From Phorcus lineatus (lineage: Eukaryota; Mollusca; Gastropoda; Trochida; Trochidae): DNA of 64,000 nucleotides. Below are positions 44,210 through 56,450 of the stretch, in pieces (position 1 is the first letter of the stretch; the number at the start of each line of letters is the position of its first letter). The notes below the pieces were generated by a model. The model was not told the origin of the DNA. It ran no database searches and saw only the letters and a program-made list of their open reading frames with translations. The position numbers and the translations under genes are program-made. The stretch spans positions 1,550,001 to 1,614,000 of the forward strand of contig OV121093.1 of the NCBI GenBank assembly GCA_921293015.1, written 5' to 3'.

Positions 44210-44373
44210 CAGGGGAGAGCGCGAACGCAGTCCCCCACACTTATAAATTGCGCACCCGAGTCTTCCACATTTGGGAAGATCGCAGGGGTCAACCAAGCCG
44301 AGGTGCAATGGAAAGGTCTCGCCCCGGGCCCACAGCCTTGCGGATCACTGTAGAGCCTGTGCCAGGTAAGTAT
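44210..44373 (-). ncRNA. U1 snRNA gene, unit C1
   Basis: Matches the reference gene; first whole gene after LINE copy 3. Confidence 0.93.
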
Positions 44374-44934
44374 GCTTTTCTGCTGAGCTCCGCCCGACCC
44401 CTTGTAGTCGCAATTTTCACTCGCCTGGGTGTCGCAGTAAAGGAAATGAGGAAAGCTAAATAGTCGGCAGTCTAGAAGATGCCATATGCGCTGCTCCCTC
44501 TTCTTAGACATAAACACAACTTTGTGACATAATTTTCTTTCAGATTGGTAGGTTAGCCAGCTCTTTACTTGACATCAGAACGCCCTAAGAGGATGGCATG
44601 AAACGTTGCACCTACGTCACGTACGTGCGCCGGATGAAGTCGAAACTCTGAGTCCACAGCAGTGGGCGCTTGGAAATGGTATCGGATAGAAATTAAAGTT
44701 ATTTCAGGAGTGTTTTGCGTCTCGTAATAAAGACAAAAGGATAGAAACACTTTCAAAGTTGACATAATTTGTAGGTTAAGTGTTTTTTATTGCATTGACT
44801 GAATGTAAAGACAACTCAGAGACTTGGAAGGTGTGCATTTTTTTTATTTAGATCGACAGCTCACAGAGAGAGATGTAACATGAAACATTTGTACAGAGAA
44901 GAGCAATTAAAGTTCTCATTTTTAGTTTGTATAT

Positions 44935-45098
44935 CAGGGGAGAGCGCGAACGCAGTCCCCCACACTTATAAATTGCGCACCCGAGTCTTCCACATTTGGG
45001 AAGATCGCAGGGGTCAACCAAGCCGAGGTGCAATGGAAAGGTCTCGCCCCGGGCCCACAGCCTTGCGGATCACTGTAGAGCCTGTGCCAAGTAAGTAT
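44935..45098 (-). ncRNA. U1 snRNA gene, unit C2, C9U splice-site-recognition variant
   Basis: The substitution at 45090 changes U1 nt 9 from C to U. Nt 9 pairs with the last exon base (position -1, normally G) of the 5' splice site. This RNA would pair better with A at -1 and form a wobble with G. The rest of the gene and its promoter appear normal, so an altered-specificity U1 could be made. Sequence error is the main alternative. Confidence 0.9.
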
Positions 45099-45659
45099 GC
45101 TTTTCTGCTGAGCTCCGCCCGACCCCTTGTAGTCGCAATTTTCACTCGCCTGGGTGTCGCAGTAAAGGAAATGAGGAAAGCTAAATAGTCGGCAGTCTAG
45201 AAGATGCCATATGCGCTGCTCCCTCTTCTTAGACATAAACACAACTTTGTGACATAATTTTCTTTCAGATTGGTAGGTTAGCCAGCTCTTTACTTGACAT
45301 CAGAACGCCCTAAGAGGATGGCATGAAACGTTGCACCTACGTCACGTACGTGCGCCGGATGAAGTCGAAACTCTGAGTCCACAGCAGTGGGCGCTTGGAA
45401 ATGGTATCGGATAGAAATTAAAGTTATTTCAGGAGTGTTTTGCGTCTCGTAATAAAGACAAAAGGATAGAAACACTTTCAAAGTTGACATAATTTGTAGG
45501 TTAAGTGTTTTTTATTGCATTGACTGAATGTAAAGACAACTCAGAGACTTGGAAGGTGTGCATTTTTTTTATTTAGATCGACAGCTCACAGAGAGAGATG
45601 TAACATGAAACATTTGTACAGAGAAGAGCAATTAAAGTTCTCATTTTTAGTTTGTATAT

Positions 45660-45823
45660 CAGGGGAGAGCGCGAACGCAGTCCCCCACACTTATAAATTG
45701 CGCACCCGAGTCTTCCACATTTGGGAAGATCGCAGGGGTCAACCAAGCCGAGGTGCAATGGAAAGGTCTTGCCCCGGGCCCACAGCCTTGCGGATCACTG
45801 TAGAGCCTGTGCCAGGTAAGTAT
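45660..45823 (-). ncRNA. U1 snRNA gene, unit C3, G54A variant
   Basis: The substitution at 45770 changes nt 54 from G to A at the base of stem-loop II, outside the AUUGCAC U1A-binding loop. Effect unknown. Confidence 0.92.
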
Positions 45824-46384
45824 GCTTTTCTGCTGAGCTCCGCCCGACCCCTTGTAGTCGCAATTTTCACTCGCCTGGGTGTCGCAGTAAAGGAAATGAG
45901 GAAAGCTAAATAGTCGGCAGTCTAGAAGATGCCATATGCGCTGCTCCCTCTTCTTAGACATAAACACAACTTTGTGACATAATTTTCTTTCAGATTGGTA
46001 GGTTAGCCAGCTCTTTACTTGACATCAGAACGCCCTAAGAGGATGGCATGAAACGTTGCACCTACGTCACGTACGTGCGCCGGATGAAGTCGAAACTCTG
46101 AGTCCACAGCAGTGGGCGCTTGGAAATGGTATCGGATAGAAATTAAAGTTATTTCAGGAGTGTTTTGCGTCTCGTAATAAAGACAAAAGGATAGAAACAC
46201 TTTCAAAGTTGACATAATTTGTAGGTTAAGTGTTTTTTATTGCATTGACTGAATGTAAAGACAACTCAGAGACTTGGAAGGTGTGCATTTTTTTTATTTA
46301 GATCGACAGCTCACAGAGAGAGATGTAACATGAAACATTTGTACAGAGAAGAGCAATTAAAGTTCTCATTTTTAGTTTGTATAT

Positions 46385-46548
46385 CAGGGGAGAGCGCGAA
46401 CGCAGTCCCCCACACTTATAAATTGCGCACCCGAGTCTTCCACATTTGGGAAGATCGCAGGGGTCAACCAAGCCGAGGTGCAATGGAAAGGTCTCGCCCC
46501 GGGCCCACAGCCTTGCGGATCACTGTAGAGCCTGTGCCAGGTAAGTAT
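46385..46548 (-). ncRNA. U1 snRNA gene, unit C4
   Basis: Matches the reference gene; 725-bp spacing. Confidence 0.93.
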
Positions 46549-47109
46549 GCTTTTCTGCTGAGCTCCGCCCGACCCCTTGTAGTCGCAATTTTCACTCGCC
46601 TGGGTGTCGCAGTAAAGGAAATGAGGAAAGCTAAATAGTCGGCAGTCTAGAAGATGCCATATGCGCTGCTCCCTCTTCTTAGACATAAACACAACTTTGT
46701 GACATAATTTTCTTTCAGATTGGTAGGTTAGCCAGCTCTTTACTTGACATCAGAACGCCCTAAGAGGATGGCATGAAACGTTGCACCTACGTCACGTACG
46801 TGCGCCGGATGAAGTCGAAACTCTGAGTCCACAGCAGTGGGCGCTTGGAAATGGTATCGGATAGAAATTAAAGTTATTTCAGGAGTGTTTTGCGTCTCGT
46901 AATAAAGACAAAAGGATAGAAACACTTTCAAAGTTGACATAATTTGTAGGTTAAGTGTTTTTTATTGCATTGACTGAATGTAAAGACAACTCAGAGACTT
47001 GGAAGGTGTGCATTTTTTTTATTTAGATCGACAGCTCACAGAGAGAGATGTAACATGAAACATTTGTACAGAGAAGAGCAATTAAAGTTCTCATTTTTAG
47101 TTTGTATAT

Positions 47110-47273
47110 CAGGGGAGAGCGCGAACGCAGTCCCCCACACTTATAAATTGCGCACCCGAGTCTTCCACATTTGGGAAGATCGCAGGGGTCAACCAAGCCG
47201 AGGTGCAATGGAAAGGTCTCGCCCCGGGCCCACAGCCTTGCGGATCACTGTAGAGCCTGTGCCAGGTAAGTAT
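47110..47273 (-). ncRNA. U1 snRNA gene, unit C5
   Basis: Matches the reference gene; 725-bp spacing. Confidence 0.93.
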
Positions 47274-47834
47274 GCTTTTCTGCTGAGCTCCGCCCGACCC
47301 CTTGTAGTCGCAATTTTCACTCGCCTGGGTGTCGCAGTAAAGGAAATGAGGAAAGCTAAATAGTCGGCAGTCTAGAAGATGCCATATGCGCTGCTCCCTC
47401 TTCTTAGACATAAACACAACTTTGTGACATAATTTTCTTTCAGATTGGTAGGTTAGCCAGCTCTTTACTTGACATCAGAACGCCCTAAGAGGATGGCATG
47501 AAACGTTGCACCTACGTCACGTACGTGCGCCGGATGAAGTCGAAACTCTGAGTCCACAGCAGTGGGCGCTTGGAAATGGTATCGGATAGAAATTAAAGTT
47601 ATTTCAGGAGTGTTTTGCGTCTCGTAATAAAGACAAAAGGATAGAAACACTTTCAAAGTTGACATAATTTGTAGGTTAAGTGTTTTTTATTGCATTGACT
47701 GAATGTAAAGACAACTCAGAGACTTGGAAGGTGTGCATTTTTTTTATTTAGATCGACAGCTCACAGAGAGAGATGTAACATGAAACATTTGTACAGAGAA
47801 GAGCAATTAAAGTTCTCATTTTTAGTTTGTATAT

Positions 47835-47998
47835 CAGGGGAGAGCGCGAACGCAGTCCCCCACACTTATAAATTGCGCACCCGAGTCTTCCACATTTGGG
47901 AAGATCGCAGGGGTCAACCAAGCCGAGGTGCAATGGAAAGGTCTCGCCCCGGGCCCACAGCCTTGCGGATCACTGTAGAGCCTGTGCCAGGTAAGTAT
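47835..47998 (-). ncRNA. U1 snRNA gene, unit C6
   Basis: Matches the reference gene; 725-bp spacing. Confidence 0.93.
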
Positions 47999-48559
47999 GC
48001 TTTTCTGCTGAGCTCCGCCCGACCCCTTGTAGTCGCAATTTTCACTCGCCTGGGTGTCGCAGTAAAGGAAATGAGGAAAGCTAAATAGTCGGCAGTCTAG
48101 AAGATGCCATATGCGCTGCTCCCTCTTCTTAGACATAAACACAACTTTGTGACATAATTTTCTTTCAGATTGGTAGGTTAGCCAGCTCTTTACTTGACAT
48201 CAGAACGCCCTAAGAGGATGGCATGAAACGTTGCACCTACGTCACGTACGTGCGCCGGATGAAGTCGAAACTCTGAGTCCACAGCAGTGGGCGCTTGGAA
48301 ATGGTATCGGATAGAAATTAAAGTTATTTCAGGAGTGTTTTGCGTCTCGTAATAAAGACAAAAGGATAGAAACACTTTCAAAGTTGACATAATTTGTAGG
48401 TTAAGTGTTTTTTATTGCATTGACTGAATGTAAAGACAACTCAGAGACTTGGAAGGTGTGCATTTTTTTTATTTAGATCGACAGCTCACAGAGAGAGATG
48501 TAACATGAAACATTTGTACAGAGAAGAGCAATTAAAGTTCTCATTTTTAGTTTGTATAT

Positions 48560-48723
48560 CAGGGGAGAGCGCGAACGCAGTCCCCCACACTTATAAATTG
48601 CGCACCCGAGTCTTCCACATTTGGGAAGATCGCAGGGGTCAACCAAGCCGAGGTGCAATGGAAAGGTCTCGCCCCGGGCCCACAGCCTTGCGGATCACTG
48701 TAGAGCCTGTGCCAGGTAAGTAT
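48560..48723 (-). ncRNA. U1 snRNA gene, unit C7
   Basis: Matches the reference gene; 725-bp spacing. Confidence 0.93.
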
Positions 48724-49284
48724 GCTTTTCTGCTGAGCTCCGCCCGACCCCTTGTAGTCGCAATTTTCACTCGCCTGGGTGTCGCAGTAAAGGAAATGAG
48801 GAAAGCTAAATAGTCGGCAGTCTAGAAGATGCCATATGCGCTGCTCCCTCTTCTTAGACATAAACACAACTTTGTGACATAATTTTCTTTCAGATTGGTA
48901 GGTTAGCCAGCTCTTTACTTGACATCAGAACGCCCTAAGAGGATGGCATGAAACGTTGCACCTACGTCACGTACGTGCGCCGGATGAAGTCGAAACTCTG
49001 AGTCCACAGCAGTGGGCGCTTGGAAATGGTATCGGATAGAAATTAAAGTTATTTCAGGAGTGTTTTGCGTCTCGTAATAAAGACAAAAGGATAGAAACAC
49101 TTTCAAAGTTGACATAATTTGTAGGTTAAGTGTTTTTTATTGCATTGACTGAATGTAAAGACAACTCAGAGACTTGGAAGGTGTGCATTTTTTTTATTTA
49201 GATCGACAGCTCACAGAGAGAGATGTAACATGAAACATTTGTACAGAGAAGAGCAATTAAAGTTCTCATTTTTAGTTTGTATAT

Positions 49285-49448
49285 CAGGGGAGAGCGCGAA
49301 CGCAGTCCCCCACACTTATAAATTGCGCACCCGAGTCTTCCACATTTGGGAAGATCGCAGGGGTCAACCAAGCCGAGGTGCAATGGAAAGGTCTCGCCCC
49401 GGGCCCACAGCCTTGCGGATCACTGTAGAGCCTGTGCCAGGTAAGTAT
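49285..49448 (-). ncRNA. U1 snRNA gene, unit C8
   Basis: Matches the reference gene; 725-bp spacing. Confidence 0.93.
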
Positions 49449-50009
49449 GCTTTTCTGCTGAGCTCCGCCCGACCCCTTGTAGTCGCAATTTTCACTCGCC
49501 TGGGTGTCGCAGTAAAGGAAATGAGGAAAGCTAAATAGTCGGCAGTCTAGAAGATGCCATATGCGCTGCTCCCTCTTCTTAGACATAAACACAACTTTGT
49601 GACATAATTTTCTTTCAGATTGGTAGGTTAGCCAGCTCTTTACTTGACATCAGAACGCCCTAAGAGGATGGCATGAAACGTTGCACCTACGTCACGTACG
49701 TGCGCCGGATGAAGTCGAAACTCTGAGTCCACAGCAGTGGGCGCTTGGAAATGGTATCGGATAGAAATTAAAGTTATTTCAGGAGTGTTTTGCGTCTCGT
49801 AATAAAGACAAAAGGATAGAAACACTTTCAAAGTTGACATAATTTGTAGGTTAAGTGTTTTTTATTGCATTGACTGAATGTAAAGACAACTCAGAGACTT
49901 GGAAGGTGTGCATTTTTTTTATTTAGATCGACAGCTCACAGAGAGAGATGTAACATGAAACATTTGTACAGAGAAGAGCAATTAAAGTTCTCATTTTTAG
50001 TTTGTATAT

Positions 50010-50173
50010 CAGGGGAGAGCGCGAACGCAGTCCCCCACACTTATAAATTGCGCACCCGAGTCTTCCACATTTGGGAAGATCGCAGGGGTCAACCAAGCCG
50101 AGGTGCAATGGAAAGGTCTCGCCCCGGGCCCACAGCCTTGCGGATCACTGTAGAGCCTGTGCCAGGTAAGTAT
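50010..50173 (-). ncRNA. U1 snRNA gene, unit C9
   Basis: Matches the reference gene; 725-bp spacing. Confidence 0.93.
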
Positions 50174-50734
50174 GCTTTTCTGCTGAGCTCCGCCCGACCC
50201 CTTGTAGTCGCAATTTTCACTCGCCTGGGTGTCGCAGTAAAGGAAATGAGGAAAGCTAAATAGTCGGCAGTCTAGAAGATGCCATATGCGCTGCTCCCTC
50301 TTCTTAGACATAAACACAACTTTGTGACATAATTTTCTTTCAGATTGGTAGGTTAGCCAGCTCTTTACTTGACATCAGAACGCCCTAAGAGGATGGCATG
50401 AAACGTTGCACCTACGTCACGTACGTGCGCCGGATGAAGTCGAAACTCTGAGTCCACAGCAGTGGGCGCTTGGAAATGGTATCGGATAGAAATTAAAGTT
50501 ATTTCAGGAGTGTTTTGCGTCTCGTAATAAAGACAAAAGGATAGAAACACTTTCAAAGTTGACATAATTTGTAGGTTAAGTGTTTTTTATTGCATTGACT
50601 GAATGTAAAGACAACTCAGAGACTTGGAAGGTGTGCATTTTTTTTATTTAGATCGACAGCTCACAGAGAGAGATGTAACATGAAACATTTGTACAGAGAA
50701 GAGCAATTAAAGTTCTCATTTTTAGTTTGTATAT

Positions 50735-50898
50735 CAGGGGAGAGCGCGAACGCAGTCCCCCACACTTATAAATTGCGCACCCGAGTCTTCCACATTTGGG
50801 AAGATCGCAGGGGTCAACCAAGCCGAGGTGCAATGGAAAGGTCTCGCCCCGGGCCCACAGCCTTGCGGATCACTGTAGAGCCTGTGCCAGGTAAGTAT
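50735..50898 (-). ncRNA. U1 snRNA gene, unit C10
   Basis: Matches the reference gene; last whole gene before LINE copy 4. Confidence 0.93.
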
Positions 50899-51458
50899 GC
50901 TTTTCTGCTGAGCTCCGCCCGACCCCTTGTAGTCGCAATTTTCACTCGCCTGGGTGTCGCAGTAAAGGAAATGAGGAAAGCTAAATAGTCGGCAGTCTAG
51001 AAGATGCCATATGCGCTGCTCCCTCTTCTTAGACATAAACACAACTTTGTGACATAATTTTCTTTCAGATTGGTAGGTTAGCCAGCTCTTTACTTGACAT
51101 CAGAACGCCCTAAGAGGATGGCATGAAACGTTGCACCTACGTCACGTACGTGCGCCGGATGAAGTCGAAACTCTGAGTCCACAGCAGTGGGCGCTTGGAA
51201 ATGGTATCGGATAGAAATTAAAGTTATTTCAGGAGTGTTTTGCGTCTCGTAATAAAGACAAAAGGATAGAAACACTTTCAAAGTTGACATAATTTGTAGG
51301 TTAAGTGTTTTTTATTGCATTGACTGAATGTAAAGACAACTCAGAGACTTGGAAGGTGTGCATTTTTTTTATTTAGATCGACAGCTCACAGAGAGAGATG
51401 TAACATGAAACATTTGTACAGAGAAGAGCAATTAAAGTTCTCATTTTTAGTTTGTATA

Positions 51459-54044
51459 TCAGGGGAGAGCGCGAACATGAACAAAATTAACACCGCCAAA
51501 TTCTTTAACATTATATAAAACAGTGCGAGCTAAAGGCTCATACAAATGGGAACCCCAGAAATAATCAAAGCAAATACGGGTGGTAAGATCTATATACGGT
51601 TTTGGCATGTCCAAGACAGAGGCAACATACCAAAGCTTAGACATAGCCATCACCTTAACTATTAGCGATTTACCATAATACGAGAGATACCTATCCCTAA
51701 ACTTAAAATTTAGAACCCCGTGCAATTTTGTAATAATTTCGTGCCAGTTATCGTCAGGAGTAATACTATTGCCAAATTTTACCCCAAGAATTTTACATGA
51801 ATCGGGCCATGAAATGCCAAAGGAATGGTCAGCCGAAACTCGCCACTTGCCGAACGCAAGGGCTTTCGTCTTACCCATGTTGAGACGGGCCCCCGACCCC
51901 TTACAATAACATTCACTCACTTTCAACAAACGTCTCACACTCAACTCATCCGCACATATCCCTGTCCCGTCGTCAGCATAAGCAGATATTTTTGCTTCCT
52001 CGTTAACCCCAGGAATTTTGATGCCCCTTATTAACTTATCACTCCTGATTTTGATAAGAAAAGGTTCCAAAACCAAAACATATAATAAAGGGCTAAGGCT
52101 ACAGCCTTGCCTTACACTCCTATCCACGGGGAAAATGTCCGAAAAATGCCCATTAACCAATACCCTGCTAGAAATGTTTGTATAAAGTAATTTTACCCAC
52201 TTAATGAAATTGGTTCCAAAACCATAATTATGTAGGGCCTTGAATAAAAATTCGTGATTTACCCGATCAAAAGCTTTCTCCTGATCGAGGCAAATGAAAG
52301 CCACAGAGGTACCTTTCTGCTCTACATAATCTACAACATTCCGAAGAAGATGCAGATTGTCTGCTATTGATCTCCCCTTGATAGAACAAGTCTGATCAGG
52401 GTGAACGATCTCAGCAATAACTGTTGATAGCCGACCTTCTAAAACCCTAGATAATATTTTGTAATCTACATTTAATAAACTAATAGGACGCCAATTACGT
52501 AACAACTGAGGATTATTTTTATCTTTACAAAGAAGAGAAATACATCCCAATTTTTGTGAATTACTTAATGAATCCTGACTCAAAGCCAACTTATAAAGAT
52601 GTACTAAGACATCGCCAAATAAATCCCAAAATGCCAAATAGAATTCTTTACTTAACCCGTCCAACCCCGGTGATTTATTATTATCCATACCCTTAAGTGC
52701 CCTTAAAGCCTCCTCCTTTGTTACAGCGCCCTCTACACTATCGGCCGAAGCCACATCAAGAGTTGGTAATTCATCAATAAATTCCGAGCAAAAAAAATCA
52801 TCAATTTCTTCAGCCGAATATAAATTTGCATAAAAATCTTTACAATGCTTGATGATATCATCATTACAGTTATAACTTTCGTTTCCATTTACAAGGTTCC
52901 GAATTGTTTTATCTCCAGAGTTTTTGAATTCCGATTGAAGAAAGAATTTGGAAGGTTGTTCATTATTTTCCAAAACTTGAACTCTGGAGCGAATTACACT
53001 ACCTCTTGCCCTATCAAAATTAATATCATATAATTGTGATTTGATTGCCTTAATTTGGTCAGCATACTCGCCAGGTTTCTGGGCTTCTGCATCAACCAAT
53101 TCTCTGTATCGCCTTTGTAACTGGTAAAGTAATTTATTCTTACCGATAGCCACCCTTTTACTATAAGCCGAAATAAACTCCTTGAATTTAACTTTTAGAT
53201 CGTCCCAGTCCGAAAGAGATAAAGCATTACTGACATTTAAACCCTCCCAAAAATCACGAAATTGTGATAGAAATGCTTTATCAGACAACAAGGAGTTATT
53301 GAATTTCCAGTAACCAGGCCCCACAGAGATGACATCAAACTGTTCAAAAGTCAGAACACAATAATCATGATCCGAGATCGAACAGGGTTTAACCTCACAA
53401 CTCTTTACCATCGGCATTAAATCAGCAGAAAGGTAAAACCTATCTAACCTACAAGAGACTTTACCACCCCGCCATGTTGTAATTACTTTATTTGGATAAA
53501 GAGCCCGGAAAGGGTCGATTAAATTATAAGTTTTGATTAATTTTTGTAAGATGATAGAACCACCTTTCCCAGCTTTGGGATCTCCCCCAATCTTGTCCAA
53601 AAGAATATTGTTTATAAAGTTAAAATCGCCCCCAAATACAACATGGCGTCTAGTAACAAAATAATTGTCTAAAGCTGAAAGAAAATCTAGACGATTAGAA
53701 TAATTTACAGGTGCATATATATTGATAAGGCGAAAATGAAGATTAAACATATCAATATCTAAAACAAATAATCTACCATCAAAATCATACTGAAATTTAA
53801 CAATGCTGTAATTTAGATGAGATGCTAACAATATTCCAACCCCTCTGGCGTTGCCAGTCCCAAAACTCCAGAAGGCCTTGCATCCAAACTCTCTCTCAAC
53901 AGTCTGACCCTCTTTCACACAAGCAACATGCGTCTCTTGCAAAAATAAAATATCAACTTTCATTCTCTTCCATTCTTCACACAACACTCTCCTTCTGGAC
54001 CCACCCCTTATTCCCGCGCAATTTAAAGTAGAGTAGCTAAACAT
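51459..54044 (-). pseudogene. LINE copy 4 ORF2, C-terminally truncated and fused to U1 sequence
   Basis: The frame keeps residues 1-857 of ORF2, then four codons read from U1 stem-loop IV, and stops at 51459-51461 (861 codons). Endonuclease and reverse transcriptase motifs are all present, but the last 293 residues, including the Cys1010/Cys1013/His1022/Cys1027 zinc motif, are gone. Copy-specific residues are Thr172 and Lys485 (Asn in copies 2 and 3). With no 3' UTR or tail the copy should not mobilise its own RNA normally, though a protein could be made. Confidence 0.93.
51460..51476 (-). pseudogene. U1 snRNA 3' remnant (nt 148-164) fused to LINE copy 4
   Basis: Only the last 17 nt of U1 remain, followed without a tail by ORF2 sequence. 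The last four plus-strand bases, GAAC (51473-51476), fit both U1 and the element, so the breakpoint lies within this microhomology. Confidence 0.93.
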
Positions 54045-55701
54045 AATATTGATAATTTTGGGTTATAGAAACTAAAATAATATATGGTCTCATGGAGCTA
54101 AAATATATATATACAACATGTAATATTTCTACCATTACTATATACAGTACTATAACATAAACCATTCTAAAACTTTATACTCACAACCAGAGAAATCCAA
54201 AATAAATCCAACATGAAAGCACAATAATCCAACAAGAGAAAACATATATAATCCAAAAATGAAAGCACTTGTTTCCCAAAACACGACACATATATTCCAA
54301 GATGAATAACACCACATCCAAAAGACATCATATATAATCCCTTGTTTAAATCGCGGGTCAGTTTCGAAGTCCGGGGGCATTGCAGTTTGGGTTTTGGGTT
54401 CACAATCAGTTCTCATAGTCCAGGGGCAGTGTATAGGTCATCAATGATAAGGTAAGTTATTATCATGTTCCACTTGTGGATCCGCTGTCACTCTCCTCGT
54501 GATACTTGGTCACAAAATGCGCCTTCTCTCTTCTCTTAATGTCTCTCGCTGTTCTGTTTCTTGAGGGACTCCTCTTTCTTTGCCGGTTCTGTCTCTCATC
54601 CGTATCCATGATGCAGGCTATAATCTGGTCTCCAGATGCTGAAAACTGACTACGGTCCGTTGTATCTTTTGGGTCTGTCTCTCCAAGGTCCAACACACTG
54701 AGGTCCTTGGGATCTGTTTCCTTTGAGTTGAAAACTTCCGGGTCATTTTCCTTCGGATCCTTTTCCTTCGGGTCCTTGTCCTTAGGGTCCTTATCTTTAG
54801 GGTCCTCGTCCGTTCCGGGGTTACGAGCAGCCCAATCGTCGTGCTTTTCAGCATAATCCTGCTCCATATCCTCGTCCTGTGGTTCGTCAATGTAACGTGT
54901 CCTCTCTTGCCTACTGACGGCGTCGGCATAGGATATCCTTCCAGGACGTTGTACGTTGACTGACATCTGGCTAGCAGGCCTCAAAGTGCTACGACAGTCT
55001 CTCCTTATGTGGCCTACTTCCTTACATCTTAAACATAAAGGTGGTCTTCCAGCCATTGTCAACAGCAAATCGAACTTATAAGAAGCTGCCGTAACCGAAA
55101 ACAAGTGTGGAATATGGTCAATGCTTTCGTGCTGTGTTTCTATTACAACATCATATGTCCCTAGAGGAAGGCCTTCGTCAAAGTCATCCTCTGACCTTTC
55201 CTCTTTCACAGATATGATGGTCCAAAAGTCCTTGAAAATGTAGCTGAGGAACTCTGACCCAAAAGATTCTGGCAGCCAGTGCACACGGAAATTGGTGCGA
55301 ATTCTGTCCACAATTGAAACGTCCACAACAAGTCTTGGACTAAGATTTATCCTTCCAATGCCGTGCAATAGATTGGCCGCTTCTACTGTGCTTACAGTAA
55401 TAAACCATTCGTTGGCTTTGCTCCTCTTTGCCATCCTCACTAACTCATTGCCCTTTAAGTAGTCCATGAGAAAACGATGTAACTTGAATCGGTTCATAGA
55501 AAATCTGTCCGGTCCAAAGAAGGTCACTTTAACCACTCGCTTCCTCACAGCATTGTCAACAAGTCCATGTGGTACGGGTCCATTGAAAAACATCTCTGCC
55601 ATGGTGAGGGGGGAGTGGTGTCCGAAGACTGTGCACAAAGCACCCACTCGTAGACCTGTATAACAAAAAAAGAGCTCAATACCAGTCCGACACAGAATCA
55701 C
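51473..55701 (-). mobile_element. U1-inserted LINE copy 4 (3' end deleted)
   Basis: The 5' junction (after U1 nt 24), 99-nt 5' UTR, ORF1 and spacer match copy 2. The 3' side ends inside ORF2: about 1.2 kb of element, the A tail and U1 nt 33 to about 147 are missing, roughly 1.3 kb judged against copy 3. Such 3' loss is unlike the 5' truncation typical of LINE insertion, so it is best read as a later deletion. Confidence 0.95.
54463..55602 (-). CDS. LINE copy 4 ORF1: gag-like CCHC protein
   Basis: 379 aa, intact and without a noticed amino-acid difference from the other copies, in a truncated element. It could supply ORF1 protein in trans if transcribed from the intact U1 promoter upstream, but the 3' deletion leaves no AATAAA of its own. 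Confidence 0.92.
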   Translation of the reverse strand: MAEMFFNGPVPHGLVDNAVRKRVVKVTFFGPDRFSMNRFKLHRFLMDYLKGNELVRMAKRSKANEWFITVSTVEAANLLHGIGRINLSPRLVVDVSIVDRIRTNFRVHWLPESFGSEFLSYIFKDFWTIISVKEERSEDDFDEGLPLGTYDVVIETQHESIDHIPHLFSVTAASYKFDLLLTMAGRPPLCLRCKEVGHIRRDCRSTLRPASQMSVNVQRPGRISYADAVSRQERTRYIDEPQDEDMEQDYAEKHDDWAARNPGTDEDPKDKDPKDKDPKEKDPKENDPEVFNSKETDPKDLSVLDLGETDPKDTTDRSQFSASGDQIIACIMDTDERQNRQRKRSPSRNRTARDIKRREKAHFVTKYHEESDSGSTSGT

Positions 55702-55725
55702 GTAGAGCCTGTGCCAGGTAAGTAT
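55702..55725 (-). pseudogene. U1 snRNA 5' fragment (nt 1-24) upstream of LINE copy 4
   Basis: Same junction as copies 2 and 3. Its 3' partner is reduced to the 17-nt remnant at 51460-51476. Confidence 0.95.
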
Positions 55726-56286
55726 GCTTTTCTGCTGAGCTCCGCCCGACCCCTTGTAGTCGCAATTTTCACTCGCCTGGGTGTCGCAGTAAAGGAAATG
55801 AGGAAAGCTAAATAGTCGGCAGTCTAGAAGATGCCATATGCGCTGCTCCCTCTTCTTAGACATAAACACAACTTTGTGACATAATTTTCTTTCAGATTGG
55901 TAGGTTAGCCAGCTCTTTACTTGACATCAGAACGCCCTAAGAGGATGGCATGAAACGTTGCACCTACGTCACGTACGTGCGCCGGATGAAGTCGAAACTC
56001 TGAGTCCACAGCAGTGGGCGCTTGGAAATGGTATCGGATAGAAATTAAAGTTATTTCAGGAGTGTTTTGCGTCTCGTAATAAAGACAAAAGGATAGAAAC
56101 ACTTTCAAAGTTGACATAATTTGTAGGTTAAGTGTTTTTTATTGCATTGACTGAATGTAAAGACAACTCAGAGACTTGGAAGGTGTGCATTTTTTTTATT
56201 TAGATCGACAGCTCACAGAGAGAGATGTAACATGAAACATTTGTACAGAGAAGAGCAATTAAAGTTCTCATTTTTAGTTTGTATAT

Positions 56287-56450
56287 CAGGGGAGAGCGCG
56301 AACGCAGTCCCCCACACTTATAAATTGCGCACCCGAGTCTTCCACATTTGGGAAGATCGCAGGGGTCAACCAAGCCGAGGTGCAATGGAAAGGTCTCGCC
56401 CCGGGCCCACAGCCTTGCGGATCACTGTAGAGCCTGTGCCAGGTAAGTAT
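56287..56450 (-). ncRNA. U1 snRNA gene, unit D1
   Basis: Matches the reference gene; first whole gene after LINE copy 4. Confidence 0.93.

Larger units (their letters stand above)
43625..51476 (-). repeat. U1 snRNA tandem array C (725-bp units)
   Basis: Ten uninterrupted U1 genes at 725-bp spacing between LINE copies 3 and 4. Two neighbouring units carry single substitutions inside the RNA (C9U at 45090, G54A at 45770). The left-over of an eleventh gene is fused to LINE copy 4. Confidence 0.97.
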
